Assembly: GCA_900128395.1 (NCBI GenBank) | Contig: LT649642.1 | Location: forward strand, 1-17,460 | Length of the DNA: 17,460 bases | Direction of reading: 5' to 3' | From: Stramenopiles sp. TOSAG23-2 | Taxonomy: Eukaryota > Sar | Shown: positions 1 to 7,727 of the stretch, piece by piece | How the letters are laid out: every line of letters starts with the position of its first letter | Position numbering within the stretch: the stretch's first letter is position 1 | Notes under the pieces: generated by a model | The model's database searches: none | The model's input: the letters and a program-made list of their open reading frames with translations, nothing else | What the model was told of the DNA's origin: nothing | Program-made: the position numbers and the translations under genes

Positions 1-194
1 TTTGCCAGGGAATTACAATCATCAATATTAATAAAAAAGTCTCCTCTCCACACAAATTTTTTATACATAATTACATATGCCAGGCATTTATTGATATCTT
101 TAAGACATGATGGATTTATATTATATATATATTATTTTTAATATAACGCACACATATATTTTTAATATATCACATTCACATATACGCAAACGTT
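1..194. other. 3' flank of the aldo/keto reductase gene
   Basis: This AT-rich stretch lies downstream of the minus-strand reductase stop codon. It includes a short (TA)n tract near 118-132 and TTTTTAATATA-type repeats. I see no reading frame or RNA gene in it. It probably holds the 3' untranslated region and polyadenylation site of the reductase. Confidence 0.5.
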
Positions 195-1277
195 TTAACT
201 AATTCTAGATGTTTGCTTACCATCAACTATTCCTTGCCACAAGTCACAATTGTTACCCATTGCATTTTTTAAATCCTCTGTCATTGCATCTAAACGTTTT
301 ATTACTTCATCTTGTAAAGTTACTGAACCAGCGTTGGCATTTGATAAAATTTGTGCTGATTTCGTAGCACCAACAATAACAGTTGATATCCCATTTTTAT
401 GCAATGGATATGCAATTGCCAAGTCTGACATAGGTATATTGATTTCTTTTGAATATGCAATTAAGTTTTCTAATGTAGACGATAATAATTCTTCATTACC
501 ATCTTCGCCATGCCTACTTTTTTCATTTGATTTACTATCAAAATGTCTTGTACGCCTTCTATACACAGGGATATCTCCTAATTTTGAATATCGCCCAGTC
601 AATATCCCTTGCATCAATGGAGAATAGCATATAACTTGTATATTATTTTCAATACAAAATGGTAAAATATCAAATTCAATTGCCCTAAAAATAAGATTGT
701 AACATAACTGATTCACTGCTAATGTTACACCAGTTGCTAATGCTTCTTTTAATTGTTCAACACCAAAATTAGATACTCCGATATGTTTGATTTTCCCTTC
801 TTTTTGTAATTGCATCAAATCGTTAAACGCTTGTGTCACAGGTGGTATCTCAGTTGCTTCTCCACTTGTAGCATAATCCCGTCCACCATCTTTTGTATGG
901 CCGCCTAAGAAGTGGCTCATACCTTCGGCTGTTATTGGCCAATGTACCATATAAAGGTCAATACAATTAATCCCTAAACGACTTAATGTACCTTCTGTAT
1001 ATTTTCTGACTTCATTTGCGTGGTTTGGTAAAATTTTGCTTCCAATAACTACATTTTCCCTATCTTCTTTTGACAATTTTGATAATGCTACGTTTAATTG
1101 TTTTTCAGAGTCACCGCCAGCATAGTCTTCAGCAGTATCCATATACGTAATACCATTTTGAACAGCTAAAGTAACAAGCTCACATGCTAACTCATCTGTA
1201 AATTCTAAGCCCCAGTAATCATTCTTTCCTTTTGAACCTAATTGCCAACAGCCAAATCCAATCTTTGATAAGTTCAT
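195..1277 (-). CDS. Aldo/keto reductase
   Basis: The predicted 360-residue protein is an NAD(P)H-dependent aldo/keto reductase, which reduces aldehydes or ketones to alcohols in a (beta/alpha)8 barrel. All four catalytic positions are visible: D47 and Y52 in MDTAEDYAGG, K81 in VIGSKI, and H112 in MVHWP. The GVSNFG motif lies in the middle, and the C-terminal cofactor-binding strand reads VIVGATKSAQ near residues 300-309. Length and domain boundaries are normal and there is no targeting peptide, so it is probably cytosolic. The start is the ATG at 1275-1277, right before the first barrel strand (LSKIGFGCWQLG), and the stop is TAA. It is transcribed divergently from the WW-domain gene. The substrate cannot be told from sequence; the long loop around residues 120-145 is where specificity would differ. 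Confidence 0.93.
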   Translation of the reverse strand: MNLSKIGFGCWQLGSKGKNDYWGLEFTDELACELVTLAVQNGITYMDTAEDYAGGDSEKQLNVALSKLSKEDRENVVIGSKILPNHANEVRKYTEGTLSRLGINCIDLYMVHWPITAEGMSHFLGGHTKDGGRDYATSGEATEIPPVTQAFNDLMQLQKEGKIKHIGVSNFGVEQLKEALATGVTLAVNQLCYNLIFRAIEFDILPFCIENNIQVICYSPLMQGILTGRYSKLGDIPVYRRRTRHFDSKSNEKSRHGEDGNEELLSSTLENLIAYSKEINIPMSDLAIAYPLHKNGISTVIVGATKSAQILSNANAGSVTLQDEVIKRLDAMTEDLKNAMGNNCDLWQGIVDGKQTSRIS

Positions 1278-1788
1278 ATTGTATGTATGTGTGTGCGTAT
1301 ACGGTTGCTATATTGCTAATGAATGCCTTTTTAACGTACACCGGGGATTGGATAGAGTATTATAAAGTATCTTGTTTTCCACATTATTACAAATATTTCT
1401 ATTCATATCTTTTATTTATTATCTTTTTTTGTGTATCTTTTTATTATTCCCGTATGTGTTGCATACCCTATATTATAACCCGCATACATACATTACAGGT
1501 ACATACCCGTAGTATTAATATGTTGTTGTATCCTAATATAATAGTGCTGCTAAGGGGATATAAAATTTGCACTAAAGTGCCTAATTAATTTGCAAAGTAT
1601 ATAATACCAAGTATTATATTAAATTAAACCACCCTCAGCACCTCATAAAAAGAAGTAATGTAGGATGCAGTGAGATGTCAACAAGTAGAAGATACACTTT
1701 GAAAAGTAGAGAAATACAAACAACTGCTCGTTATTGTTTCAAATTGGATGGAAAAACAAATAATAATATATAATTGTATACAAAAAAA
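1278..1788. promoter_or_regulatory. Divergent intergenic region between reductase and WW-domain genes
   Basis: This gap of about 510 bp must hold both promoters. The half near the reductase contains the palindrome CGTATACG near 1297. The half near the WW gene contains several upstream ATGs. A plus-strand open frame crossing 1232-1588 has no domain and starts without ATG, so I do not call it. I can see no TATA box or initiator with confidence in this AT-rich background. Confidence 0.45.
1675..1773 (+). other. Upstream ORF before the WW-domain gene (32 codons)
   Basis: An ATG at 1675 opens a 32-codon frame rich in R, K, S and T that ends with TAA at 1771-1773. It lies in the same frame as the WW-domain gene, whose ATG follows 15 bases after that stop. 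It may be a translational upstream ORF, if the transcript begins before 1675. Alternatively it is chance, or the remains of a longer N-terminus. Confidence 0.3.
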
Positions 1789-3213
1789 ATGTCGGCTAGA
1801 TTAATACCAGAATGGACACGATATACAGATCATAATAATCAATTTTATTTTTTACATGAAGATACAGGTGAATCTAGATGGATGTTACCAGAAAGTGAAG
1901 AAGGTATGTTTATTGATGGGGATGAATTTGAACCAGCTGGTCGGCATGATGAATGGTTAAAATTGAAAGAAGAATATAGATTACAAGAGGAACAACAGCA
2001 ATACCATGTAGAAAATCGAAATGATCATCATGCAGAACAAAGCAATAATTTAACTAATAATAACAATAATAACAATAAAAAGAATGTAAAGGATAATAAT
2101 AATAATAGAAAAGATATTGTTGGAATAGAAATGCTTATATCAACACACGGTATTAGCTCATCTACACAGTTATCGAATTGTGATAAATGCATAGATATGT
2201 TTAATATCAAACAGATACCAATAAAATTGATAGATGGTAGTGCAAGTGAAAATAAAGATAAACGAAATAAATTGTTTAAATTGTCTCAAACACGAAAATA
2301 TCCACAGATTTTCATTGTAAAAAAAATAAATAATAATAATCGAAATGGTGAACAAAAAGCAACACATCGAAGTTATGGAGGAAATTATGAATGGTTACAA
2401 GAAATAATAGACAACGATGATATCGATGAAAATATGTTATTAAATTATCCATTGATTGAAACATTTGAACGATTATTTAGTCATTTACGTGTAAAGAAAA
2501 TGAGTAAAAATGATACAACAACTCATCGTAATAATAGGAAAAAAAGTAGTAATTTAAACAAACAACATGATCATCCCAAATATTCCACACCAACATCAAC
2601 GAAAAATTTTGATATGGAAGAACGTTCATTGTTATTGAGATTATCCTCACATTCAGATTCATCATCACGACATTCAAATACCCCATCTCCATCATCATCC
2701 ACAGCAGTACGTGTAGGTACACCAACAACAATGGCTGGTGAATCAATTATACAAGCAAAAGCTATGAATATTCCAATGAATCATCAAACAAAAGATACAT
2801 CAACTCTTATCACCGCAACAGTACGCAATCGTAACATTAATTCCAATAATTTAAACTTACAAAACGATGATAATGCTAATGGATTAGCAACGCCAATTTT
2901 ACTAACTCAAGAGCATTATTCAGTAGATAATGTAAATGGTAATGTCCCAGTATTTAACATGAATGATGTTGATAAAATGTATAGAAATGCAGATAGTAGC
3001 AGTAGTAGCAGCAGTGAAAGCAGTTCTAGCAGTAGTGAAAGTGATACTAGTAGTGATGATGATGACGATGATAATAATAATGTAAAAAAAAAAAAGAAGA
3101 AGAAGAAAAAAAAGAAAAGGAAAAGTAAAAAGAAAAAGAAAAAAAACAAAAGAAAAAGTGTAGGTAATATGGTCAACTATTTAAAAACTAAATTGACTAC
3201 AAAAAAGAAGTAA
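1789..3213 (+). CDS. WW-domain protein with SH3BGR/glutaredoxin-like fold
   Basis: The 474-residue protein begins with a WW domain, a binder of proline-rich peptides, with key residues W9, Y20-F21, W31 and P34. An asparagine-rich linker follows. Residues about 109-215 resemble the SH3BGR branch of the thioredoxin fold: a first strand IEMLIST, a helix, a second strand IPIKLID, then YPQIF with the probable cis-proline P172, and a YGGNYEWLQEI ending like the family's GDYED helix. A CDKC pair (131-134) lies inside the helix, not at the glutaredoxin active-site position, so redox activity is doubtful. The remainder is disordered. It ends in a serine run, an aspartate/asparagine run and a lysine run (about residues 400-465) that could act as a nuclear or nucleolar signal. 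The ATG at 1789 is preferred; the longer open frame starts at TTG. It is probably an adaptor, but its partners are unknown. Confidence 0.85.
   Translation: MSARLIPEWTRYTDHNNQFYFLHEDTGESRWMLPESEEGMFIDGDEFEPAGRHDEWLKLKEEYRLQEEQQQYHVENRNDHHAEQSNNLTNNNNNNNKKNVKDNNNNRKDIVGIEMLISTHGISSSTQLSNCDKCIDMFNIKQIPIKLIDGSASENKDKRNKLFKLSQTRKYPQIFIVKKINNNNRNGEQKATHRSYGGNYEWLQEIIDNDDIDENMLLNYPLIETFERLFSHLRVKKMSKNDTTTHRNNRKKSSNLNKQHDHPKYSTPTSTKNFDMEERSLLLRLSSHSDSSSRHSNTPSPSSSTAVRVGTPTTMAGESIIQAKAMNIPMNHQTKDTSTLITATVRNRNINSNNLNLQNDDNANGLATPILLTQEHYSVDNVNGNVPVFNMNDVDKMYRNADSSSSSSSESSSSSSESDTSSDDDDDDNNNVKKKKKKKKKKKRKSKKKKKKNKRKSVGNMVNYLKTKLTTKKK
2992..3170 (+). repeat. Low-complexity coding tract: Ser, Asp/Asn, then Lys codons
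   Basis: The end of the WW-domain gene consists of AGT/AGC repeats (serine), GAT/GAC and AAT repeats (aspartate and asparagine), then long A-rich lysine codons including runs of AAAAAA. Such tracts expand and contract by replication slippage, and the homopurine part is also prone to sequencing error. The frame stays open to the TAA at 3211-3213. Confidence 0.85.
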
Positions 3214-3506
3214 AAATAATGATGCATGTGGATTTGCGTGTATGTTAATGTGTGTGTGAATTTCGAATAATTTTGTTCTCTAATATTTTCATTTTCACTT
3301 AACTTTATATCTTCTCCTGCTGCATGTGGTTGTTTACCAGTTTACAACAAAACTGAAATTGCTTCACACCTCATTACAACCTATAGATATATATATATAC
3401 ATTTTAACATACTCTCTCTATTAATACATACTTGTATTATACATATATATACAATGATAACAGCGATATATATACATTATATATATAATAGTTTATAATA
3501 GTCAAT
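3214..3506. promoter_or_regulatory. Intergenic region: 3' flank of the WW gene and 5' flank of the synthetase
   Basis: The two genes run in the same direction, separated by about 290 bp. The region contains T-rich sequence, a TGTGTGTG tract just after the first stop codon, and (AT)n tracts at about 3389-3401 and 3441-3487. A short upstream frame (3454-3498, 14 codons plus TAA) precedes the synthetase ATG. I see no other structure. Confidence 0.4.
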
Positions 3507-5405
3507 ATGTTGTTGCGAAGATCTATCTTAAATTATCGTACAAAGAAATTGTATAACCTTCGATATCATAAGAAGCATCTTTTCAATACAAAAAAACATT
3601 ATTATTACTCCATTTTATTAAAAAAAATTTATAATCACAACAATGCAAATTCAATAGCAATTATCGAAAATTTTCAAAACAATAATAATAATAATAATAT
3701 AAATTATAAAGATTTAGCCAAGCAAATAGACAATTTTTCGATTAATCTATCTGCATCTATTAACAATGCAAAGAATATCACAAACAATGATGGTTCAACG
3801 AAAAAAAAAACAATAGCATTTTTATGCAAACCATCCATTAACTATGTCATCACTTTATTAGCAATTTGGAGGTTAGGTCACGTAGCCGTACCATTATCAC
3901 CACTTCATCCTGCAAATGAAATTTTACATGTTATAAATGATTCAAAATCTGATGTCATAATAAGTGAAGAATCGTTAAATAAATTGATAATTATCGATGA
4001 TGATGAAGATGTAAATATTCACAATGTAGATTTTGAAACAATTGCAAAGAATAATGTCATTAATGAAAATGATTTCAAAAAATTATCACAATTGATAATA
4101 AAAAAAGATCATCATGATAATGTAGATGATGATGCATACATTGTATATACTTCTGGTACAACTGGAAAACCCAAAGGTGTTGTACATTCTCACAAAGCGA
4201 TTCAAACGCAAATAGAAGATATGATAGAGGAATGGAAATGGAGTTCAAGTGATCATATTCTACATTTTTTACCGTTGCATCATTTACATGGAATTGTCAA
4301 TAAATTATTTTGTTGTTTATATGTTGGGGGAATTGTTGAATTTATCGAATCTCATCCTGACATTTTATGGGATCGAATCATTGAAAATGGAAGAAATAAT
4401 AATAATACTATTAATAATTACAACAACAAAAATCAAAGTGGTGCAACATTATTCATGGCTGTACCAACAATATATCAAAAACTAATTGAACAATATCATA
4501 CATTACCGAAAGAAAAGCAAGTGGAAGTGCAAGAGGCGTGTAAATCATTTCGATTGATGATTAGTGGATCAGCTGCATTGCCAATAAATGTATTAAATGA
4601 ATGGGAAAATATTACAGGTCATTTTTTATTAGAAAGATATGGAATGAGTGAATTTTGTATGGGTTTAACAAATCCATATGAACCTATTGAAAATAGAATA
4701 CCTGGTTATGTTGGAATGAATTTTCCATCTGTTGATATAAGGTTATGTAATTATGAAGAAGAAGATGAAAATGATAGTAATTTTAGTGGACAAGAAAGCA
4801 AAAATGCTGTCATAACAGATGATCCAATATCTTTACCATCATTAAAGAATGGACAATCATCTCCCGGTGAAATTCGTATTAAAGGTAATGGCATGTTTTC
4901 TAGATATTTAAATTTGGATGATATTACAAAAAAATCATTTGATTCCAATGGATACTTTAAAACTGGCGATATTGCAATATATGATAGTGATGTAAATTCA
5001 TTTAAAATTTTAGGTCGAAAATCGACAGATATTATTAAGCACAAAGGCTATAAAATCAGTGCATTGGAAATTGAACGATATCTATTAGAACATCCAAATA
5101 TATTAGAAGCATGTGTTTTTGGAATGCCTGATGAAAGATATGGTGAGAGTATATATTGTTTATTGCGATGTGTGGAGGAATCATTAAATAATATAGATGA
5201 TGATGATTGTGGTGATGAAAATACAACAAAGAAACCTGTTGTATTTGAAGATGAATTGAATACATTTTTATTAAAACGTTTAGCAAAATATAAATTACCA
5301 AGTCAATATATAATGGTGGATAATATACCAAAAAATGCAATGGGTAAAGTAAATAAAAAAGATGTAAAAAAAAAATATTATGGCCCTGCCGTTGTTGATT
5401 TATAA
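3507..5405 (+). CDS. ACSF3: Malonyl-CoA/methylmalonyl-CoA synthetase, mitochondrial (ACSF3 type)
   Basis: The 632-residue protein belongs to the ANL adenylate-forming family. It activates malonate, or methylmalonate, with ATP and CoA; in animals and plants this feeds mitochondrial fatty-acid synthesis. The ATP-binding loop is YTSGTTGKPKG (214-224), the A5 motif is YGMSE (378-382), the aspartate of FKTGD is D488, and the catalytic lysine is K614 in MGKVNKK. ACSF3-specific stretches are LHFLPLHHLHGIVN, MAVPTIYQKL and SGSAALP followed by ITGHFLLERYGM. The first 50 residues are rich in R, K and Y with almost no acidic residues, which fits a mitochondrial presequence. It is longer than human ACSF3 because of low-complexity inserts: asparagine runs near 60-67 and about 297-311, and an acidic stretch near 415-445. 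The start is the first ATG. The family call is firm; malonate as substrate is inferred. Confidence 0.93.
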   Translation: MLLRRSILNYRTKKLYNLRYHKKHLFNTKKHYYYSILLKKIYNHNNANSIAIIENFQNNNNNNNINYKDLAKQIDNFSINLSASINNAKNITNNDGSTKKKTIAFLCKPSINYVITLLAIWRLGHVAVPLSPLHPANEILHVINDSKSDVIISEESLNKLIIIDDDEDVNIHNVDFETIAKNNVINENDFKKLSQLIIKKDHHDNVDDDAYIVYTSGTTGKPKGVVHSHKAIQTQIEDMIEEWKWSSSDHILHFLPLHHLHGIVNKLFCCLYVGGIVEFIESHPDILWDRIIENGRNNNNTINNYNNKNQSGATLFMAVPTIYQKLIEQYHTLPKEKQVEVQEACKSFRLMISGSAALPINVLNEWENITGHFLLERYGMSEFCMGLTNPYEPIENRIPGYVGMNFPSVDIRLCNYEEEDENDSNFSGQESKNAVITDDPISLPSLKNGQSSPGEIRIKGNGMFSRYLNLDDITKKSFDSNGYFKTGDIAIYDSDVNSFKILGRKSTDIIKHKGYKISALEIERYLLEHPNILEACVFGMPDERYGESIYCLLRCVEESLNNIDDDDCGDENTTKKPVVFEDELNTFLLKRLAKYKLPSQYIMVDNIPKNAMGKVNKKDVKKKYYGPAVVDL

Positions 5406-5716
5406 AAAAGTAGGGGTGTGTGAACCTATTATGTTTTTTTGATTAGAAAAATTGGAATGATATTTTTAAAACAGCATCGTAATTTTGCAAAACAATTACG
5501 CATGTTCTTTTTCTATTTATATATAATATACGACGAGTATATATATTTTTAATCTTCTATTTTTTTATACGAGCCGTATAAATTCTATACACATAAACTC
5601 GATTAAATAGTCAACATTATACGAGTCGTATTATTTAAAAATAATAAAAATATAAATGATATACATGTAAATGATAAATAAAAAATATATTTTATGATAT
5701 ATCATACTGTAAAATA
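5406..5716. other. Convergent 3' intergenic region with TATACG palindromes
   Basis: This 311-bp region lies between the 3' ends of the synthetase (plus) and the CMC1-like gene (minus). It should contain both polyadenylation sites. It holds three related palindromes, annotated separately, and an AATAAA-containing stretch near 5675-5683. There is no coding potential. Confidence 0.5.
5527..5632. repeat. Three imperfect 15-bp palindromes, consensus TATACGNCNCGTATA
   Basis: Copies are TATACGACGAGTATA (5527-5541, plus), TATACGGCTCGTATA (5566-5580, read on minus) and ATACGACTCGTATAA (about 5618-5632, read on minus). Centres are about 39 and 52 bp apart. Each has self-complementary outer arms (TATAC/GTATA) around a short centre. 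This looks like a spaced dyad more than chance AT-richness, because the CG-containing core is shared. Its function is unknown. Confidence 0.55.
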
Positions 5717-6016
5717 TTATCGTCCTGTATCTTTTTTCCATTGTTCAAAAGCTTCATCATTAGTATATTCGGATAAGCAATCATTCATCTCTTTGTTTTG
5801 CTTTCTACAAGCGACTACTACAAATAAATTGTTTGCTTTTGCACAATCAGCAAATGCTTTTAACTTTGGCCTACATAATTCTAGTGCTCTTTCATTATTA
5901 ATATCACGTAATAATTGTTCCCTTCTTGCATCTGTTCCTTTTTTATTTAAATTAAATGGATTTTTCATACGCGTACCACGTCCATCCGCTTTCGCTTTTT
6001 GCAAATCATCCGACAT
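5717..6016 (-). CDS. CMC1: CMC1-like twin CX9C mitochondrial protein
   Basis: This 99-residue protein has the twin CX9C signature: C48-x9-C58 and C70-x9-C80, each in a predicted helix. These form a disulphide-linked helical hairpin that is oxidised by Mia40 in the mitochondrial intermembrane space. The segment around the second pair (VVVACRKQNKEMNDCLSEY, then an ND before an AFEQWKKD helix) matches the CMC1/CMC2 family. Those proteins help assemble cytochrome c oxidase by handling copper or stabilising COX1. There is no N-terminal presequence, as expected for this import route. The start is the ATG at 6014-6016 and the stop is TAA. Choosing CMC1 over CMC2 or another family member is tentative; the CX9C family call is strong. 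Confidence 0.85.
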   Translation of the reverse strand: MSDDLQKAKADGRGTRMKNPFNLNKKGTDARREQLLRDINNERALELCRPKLKAFADCAKANNLFVVVACRKQNKEMNDCLSEYTNDEAFEQWKKDTGR

Positions 6017-6126
6017 GTTTTATGTATGTATCTATATAGATATAAATATAGGTTGTATTATTTCTACATATATATATATCTTAATTATTGGTTAATATGT
6101 TTCCATCTTCTGTTTGTATGTATAAT

Positions 6127-6136
6127 ATACTAATAC
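6127..6136 (+). promoter_or_regulatory. ATACTAATAC motif, copy 1
   Basis: First of four identical 10-mers in this window, about 110 bp upstream of the CMC1-like ATG. It is followed by GAGG. It could be a transcription-factor site; the function is inferred only from recurrence. Confidence 0.35.
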
Positions 6137-6198
6137 GAGGATATATATCTTCTTCTTTTTCAAATAGAACAACCAGATGAAATTCGCTCATTGTTAAG

Positions 6199-6208
6199 GT
6201 ATTAGTAT
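6199..6208 (-). promoter_or_regulatory. ATACTAATAC motif, copy 2
   Basis: Inverted copy of the 10-mer, about 185 bp upstream of the CMC1-like ATG. On the minus strand it reads CCATACTAATACC and is followed by TTAAC. The 12-mer CCATACTAATAC is shared exactly with 7617-7628. Confidence 0.35.
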
Positions 6209-6339
6209 GGGCTGTAGCAGGTAGCATCGAGAAACAAGGGAACAAAACACCAAAATATACCAAAACCCTTAATTTAATATACTTATAATTACCTTAATTC
6301 GTTTTTACATTTTAATCCTTTTTTAATCCTAGAAATCAT

Positions 6340-7437
6340 TCATTTATTATCGTAATTTTGCAACAATGCTTCTTTAAATTCACCGATTTGACCCGCACGC
6401 ACGCGACAACACCCACCAATTAGTGAAGCGCCATATGATTTAAATTCAAGTGCATGACTTCCATTTAATATTGGCACTTCATCTTTTTCCTCATCATCAA
6501 CCCAACATCGATGACCATCCCTTGCATCCCATACTTCACCACTATTTGGATAACATACTAATGGTTTATCGGTGACTTCTTTTGCAGATGTTAATAATGG
6601 CTGAACAAGTGATGGGTGTACACAATTAATACCAACTGCAATAACATTATCATATGCAGCAACTTTTGCAACTGCATCTTTAAATATAGAACCATCAATT
6701 GTTGTTTTATTGTCTTTACATATAAAGGATATCCATGTTTTTGCATCTTCACATTCATTTTGCAATACATCCAATGCTACTGTTGCTTCATTTATCCCAG
6801 GTAATGTTTCTATAGCAAAAAGATCCGGTTCACCTTTATATAAACTTTTTAATTTATCATAATAATATTGATATAAAATATCATCTGAAATTTCTGTCAC
6901 TCTATTACTTGGATCTGTCATACCACTAAACGGAGTGGATTCGCCACACGGGCCTACAGATGCAGCAACTAATGGAAACAGTAGATCCTTTTCCTTATTT
7001 TTTTCCATGTATTTATCGCGTGATATTTTTGCTATTTCAACGCTTCTTTTTAATAATTCGGTAGTATAATTATATTTTTCTTCATCTGTAGAAATATTTG
7101 GAGCTAAACTATTTGTGTTAAAAAAATCTAAGTTATTTAAAAGCAAATGTGATATTTTATATGAATTTGTTGAAATAACTTGAGAGCCATTATTCAAAAA
7201 TGACATGTGAATCTTTTCCAATTCTTTTAACCCATCATCAGTCATCAAAACTTGAGAACCCCACAACACATCTTTTTGTGCATGTCCATCATATAACGCC
7301 GTTCCCATAGCACCATCTAATAAGCAAACTCCATATTTTTCAATAAATTGATGAATTTGATTGGAATGAAGAAAAAATTGTTGATACAATAATTTTTTCG
7401 ATACTATATATTTTTGTTTCGCGCCTATATGAAACAT
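6340..7437 (-). CDS. Homocysteine S-methyltransferase
   Basis: The 365-residue protein is a zinc-dependent homocysteine S-methyltransferase, a TIM barrel that remakes methionine from homocysteine. The three zinc-binding cysteines are C272 in GINCVHP and C343-C344 in GGCCRV. Other family hallmarks are LLDGAMGTAL near the N-terminus, STNSYKIS on strand two, VAASVGPCGE and FAIETLPGINEA. The size fits single-domain enzymes that use S-methylmethionine (MmuM, Mht1, plant HMT), not cobalamin-dependent MetH, whose other domains are absent. The longest open frame begins at a GTG at 7473; I choose the ATG at 7435-7437. About 30 residues precede the barrel. They are basic and could be a weak organelle-targeting peptide, but this is uncertain. 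The stop is TGA. The methyl donor is inferred, not shown. Confidence 0.9.
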   Translation of the reverse strand: MFHIGAKQKYIVSKKLLYQQFFLHSNQIHQFIEKYGVCLLDGAMGTALYDGHAQKDVLWGSQVLMTDDGLKELEKIHMSFLNNGSQVISTNSYKISHLLLNNLDFFNTNSLAPNISTDEEKYNYTTELLKRSVEIAKISRDKYMEKNKEKDLLFPLVAASVGPCGESTPFSGMTDPSNRVTEISDDILYQYYYDKLKSLYKGEPDLFAIETLPGINEATVALDVLQNECEDAKTWISFICKDNKTTIDGSIFKDAVAKVAAYDNVIAVGINCVHPSLVQPLLTSAKEVTDKPLVCYPNSGEVWDARDGHRCWVDDEEKDEVPILNGSHALEFKSYGASLIGGCCRVRAGQIGEFKEALLQNYDNK

Positions 7438-7494
7438 TTTTTTTTTATTATTACATATATAATTTATATACACAAAAGAAGTAATAAATTATAC

Positions 7495-7516
7495 ATATAT
7501 ATATATATATATATAT
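7495..7516. repeat. (AT)n microsatellite
   Basis: A nearly perfect AT dinucleotide run just upstream of the methyltransferase start on the minus strand. It is likely variable in length between strains. Confidence 0.85.
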
Positions 7517-7618
7517 AACTTTCGTTTGCCGCGTACTAATGTTTTCTTTGTTCTTCGGTGATGTAAAATATAAAAAAAACCTCCTGGATAAAATAGATAA
7601 ACATTAGCTTATAGTGCC

Positions 7619-7628
7619 ATACTAATAC
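7619..7628 (+). promoter_or_regulatory. ATACTAATAC motif, copy 3
   Basis: This copy lies in the divergent promoter, preceded by CC and followed by G. It shares the 12-mer CCATACTAATAC with the minus-strand copy at 6199-6210. Confidence 0.35.
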
Positions 7629-7691
7629 GTGCATCCATGGTACGACGAACGACGAAGCAAATTGTGCAATTTATTAGTAAAAGCACTTCCT

Positions 7692-7701
7692 ATACTAATA
7701 C
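7692..7701 (+). promoter_or_regulatory. ATACTAATAC motif, copy 4
   Basis: Preceded by CCT and followed by TTACCTTAACC. The CTTAAC after the core also follows copy 2, so those two share more than the 10-mer. Confidence 0.35.
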
Positions 7702-7711
7702 TTACCTTAAC

Positions 7712-7727
7712 CTGGCTTACTGGCTTA
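7712..7727 (+). repeat. Tandem CTGGCTTA x2
   Basis: Two perfect 8-bp units in direct tandem, followed by CCACTGG. They stand in the less AT-rich centre of the divergent promoter, just after an ATACTAATAC motif. They may be a paired factor-binding site. Confidence 0.4.

Larger units (their letters stand above)
6017..6339. promoter_or_regulatory. Intergenic region upstream of the CMC1-like gene
   Basis: This 323-bp gap lies between the methyltransferase 3' end and the CMC1-like start, both on the minus strand. It carries an (AT)n tract at about 6068-6079 and two copies of ATACTAATAC in opposite orientations (6127-6136 plus, 6199-6208 minus). A minus-strand open frame at 6081-6263 starts with TTG; from its first ATG it would give only 48 residues with no recognised domain. 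I treat the region as 3' flank plus promoter. Confidence 0.45.

Noticed and set aside
1232-1588. Plus-strand 118-residue open frame
   Set aside because: It starts without ATG, overlaps the reductase start in antisense, and its composition is that of translated AT-rich spacer.
2179-2190. CDKC as a glutaredoxin active site
   Set aside because: The pair falls within the first helix of the SH3BGR-like fold, several residues beyond where the catalytic CxxC of glutaredoxins stands.
2916-3176. Minus-strand open frame encoding poly-phenylalanine and leucine/serine runs
   Set aside because: It is the antisense shadow of the Lys/Asp/Ser tail of the WW-domain gene.
5623-5633. Phage T7 promoter
   Set aside because: Only 11 bases match and the rest of the promoter differs; the site is part of a local family of palindromes.
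5694-6095. Plus-strand 133-residue open frame
   Set aside because: It is antisense to the CMC1-like gene, whose twin CX9C pattern is decisive.
6081-6263. Minus-strand open frame between the methyltransferase and CMC1-like genes
   Set aside because: It begins at TTG; the first ATG leaves 48 residues with no domain, and I found no splice sites joining it to CMC1. A short real gene is not excluded.
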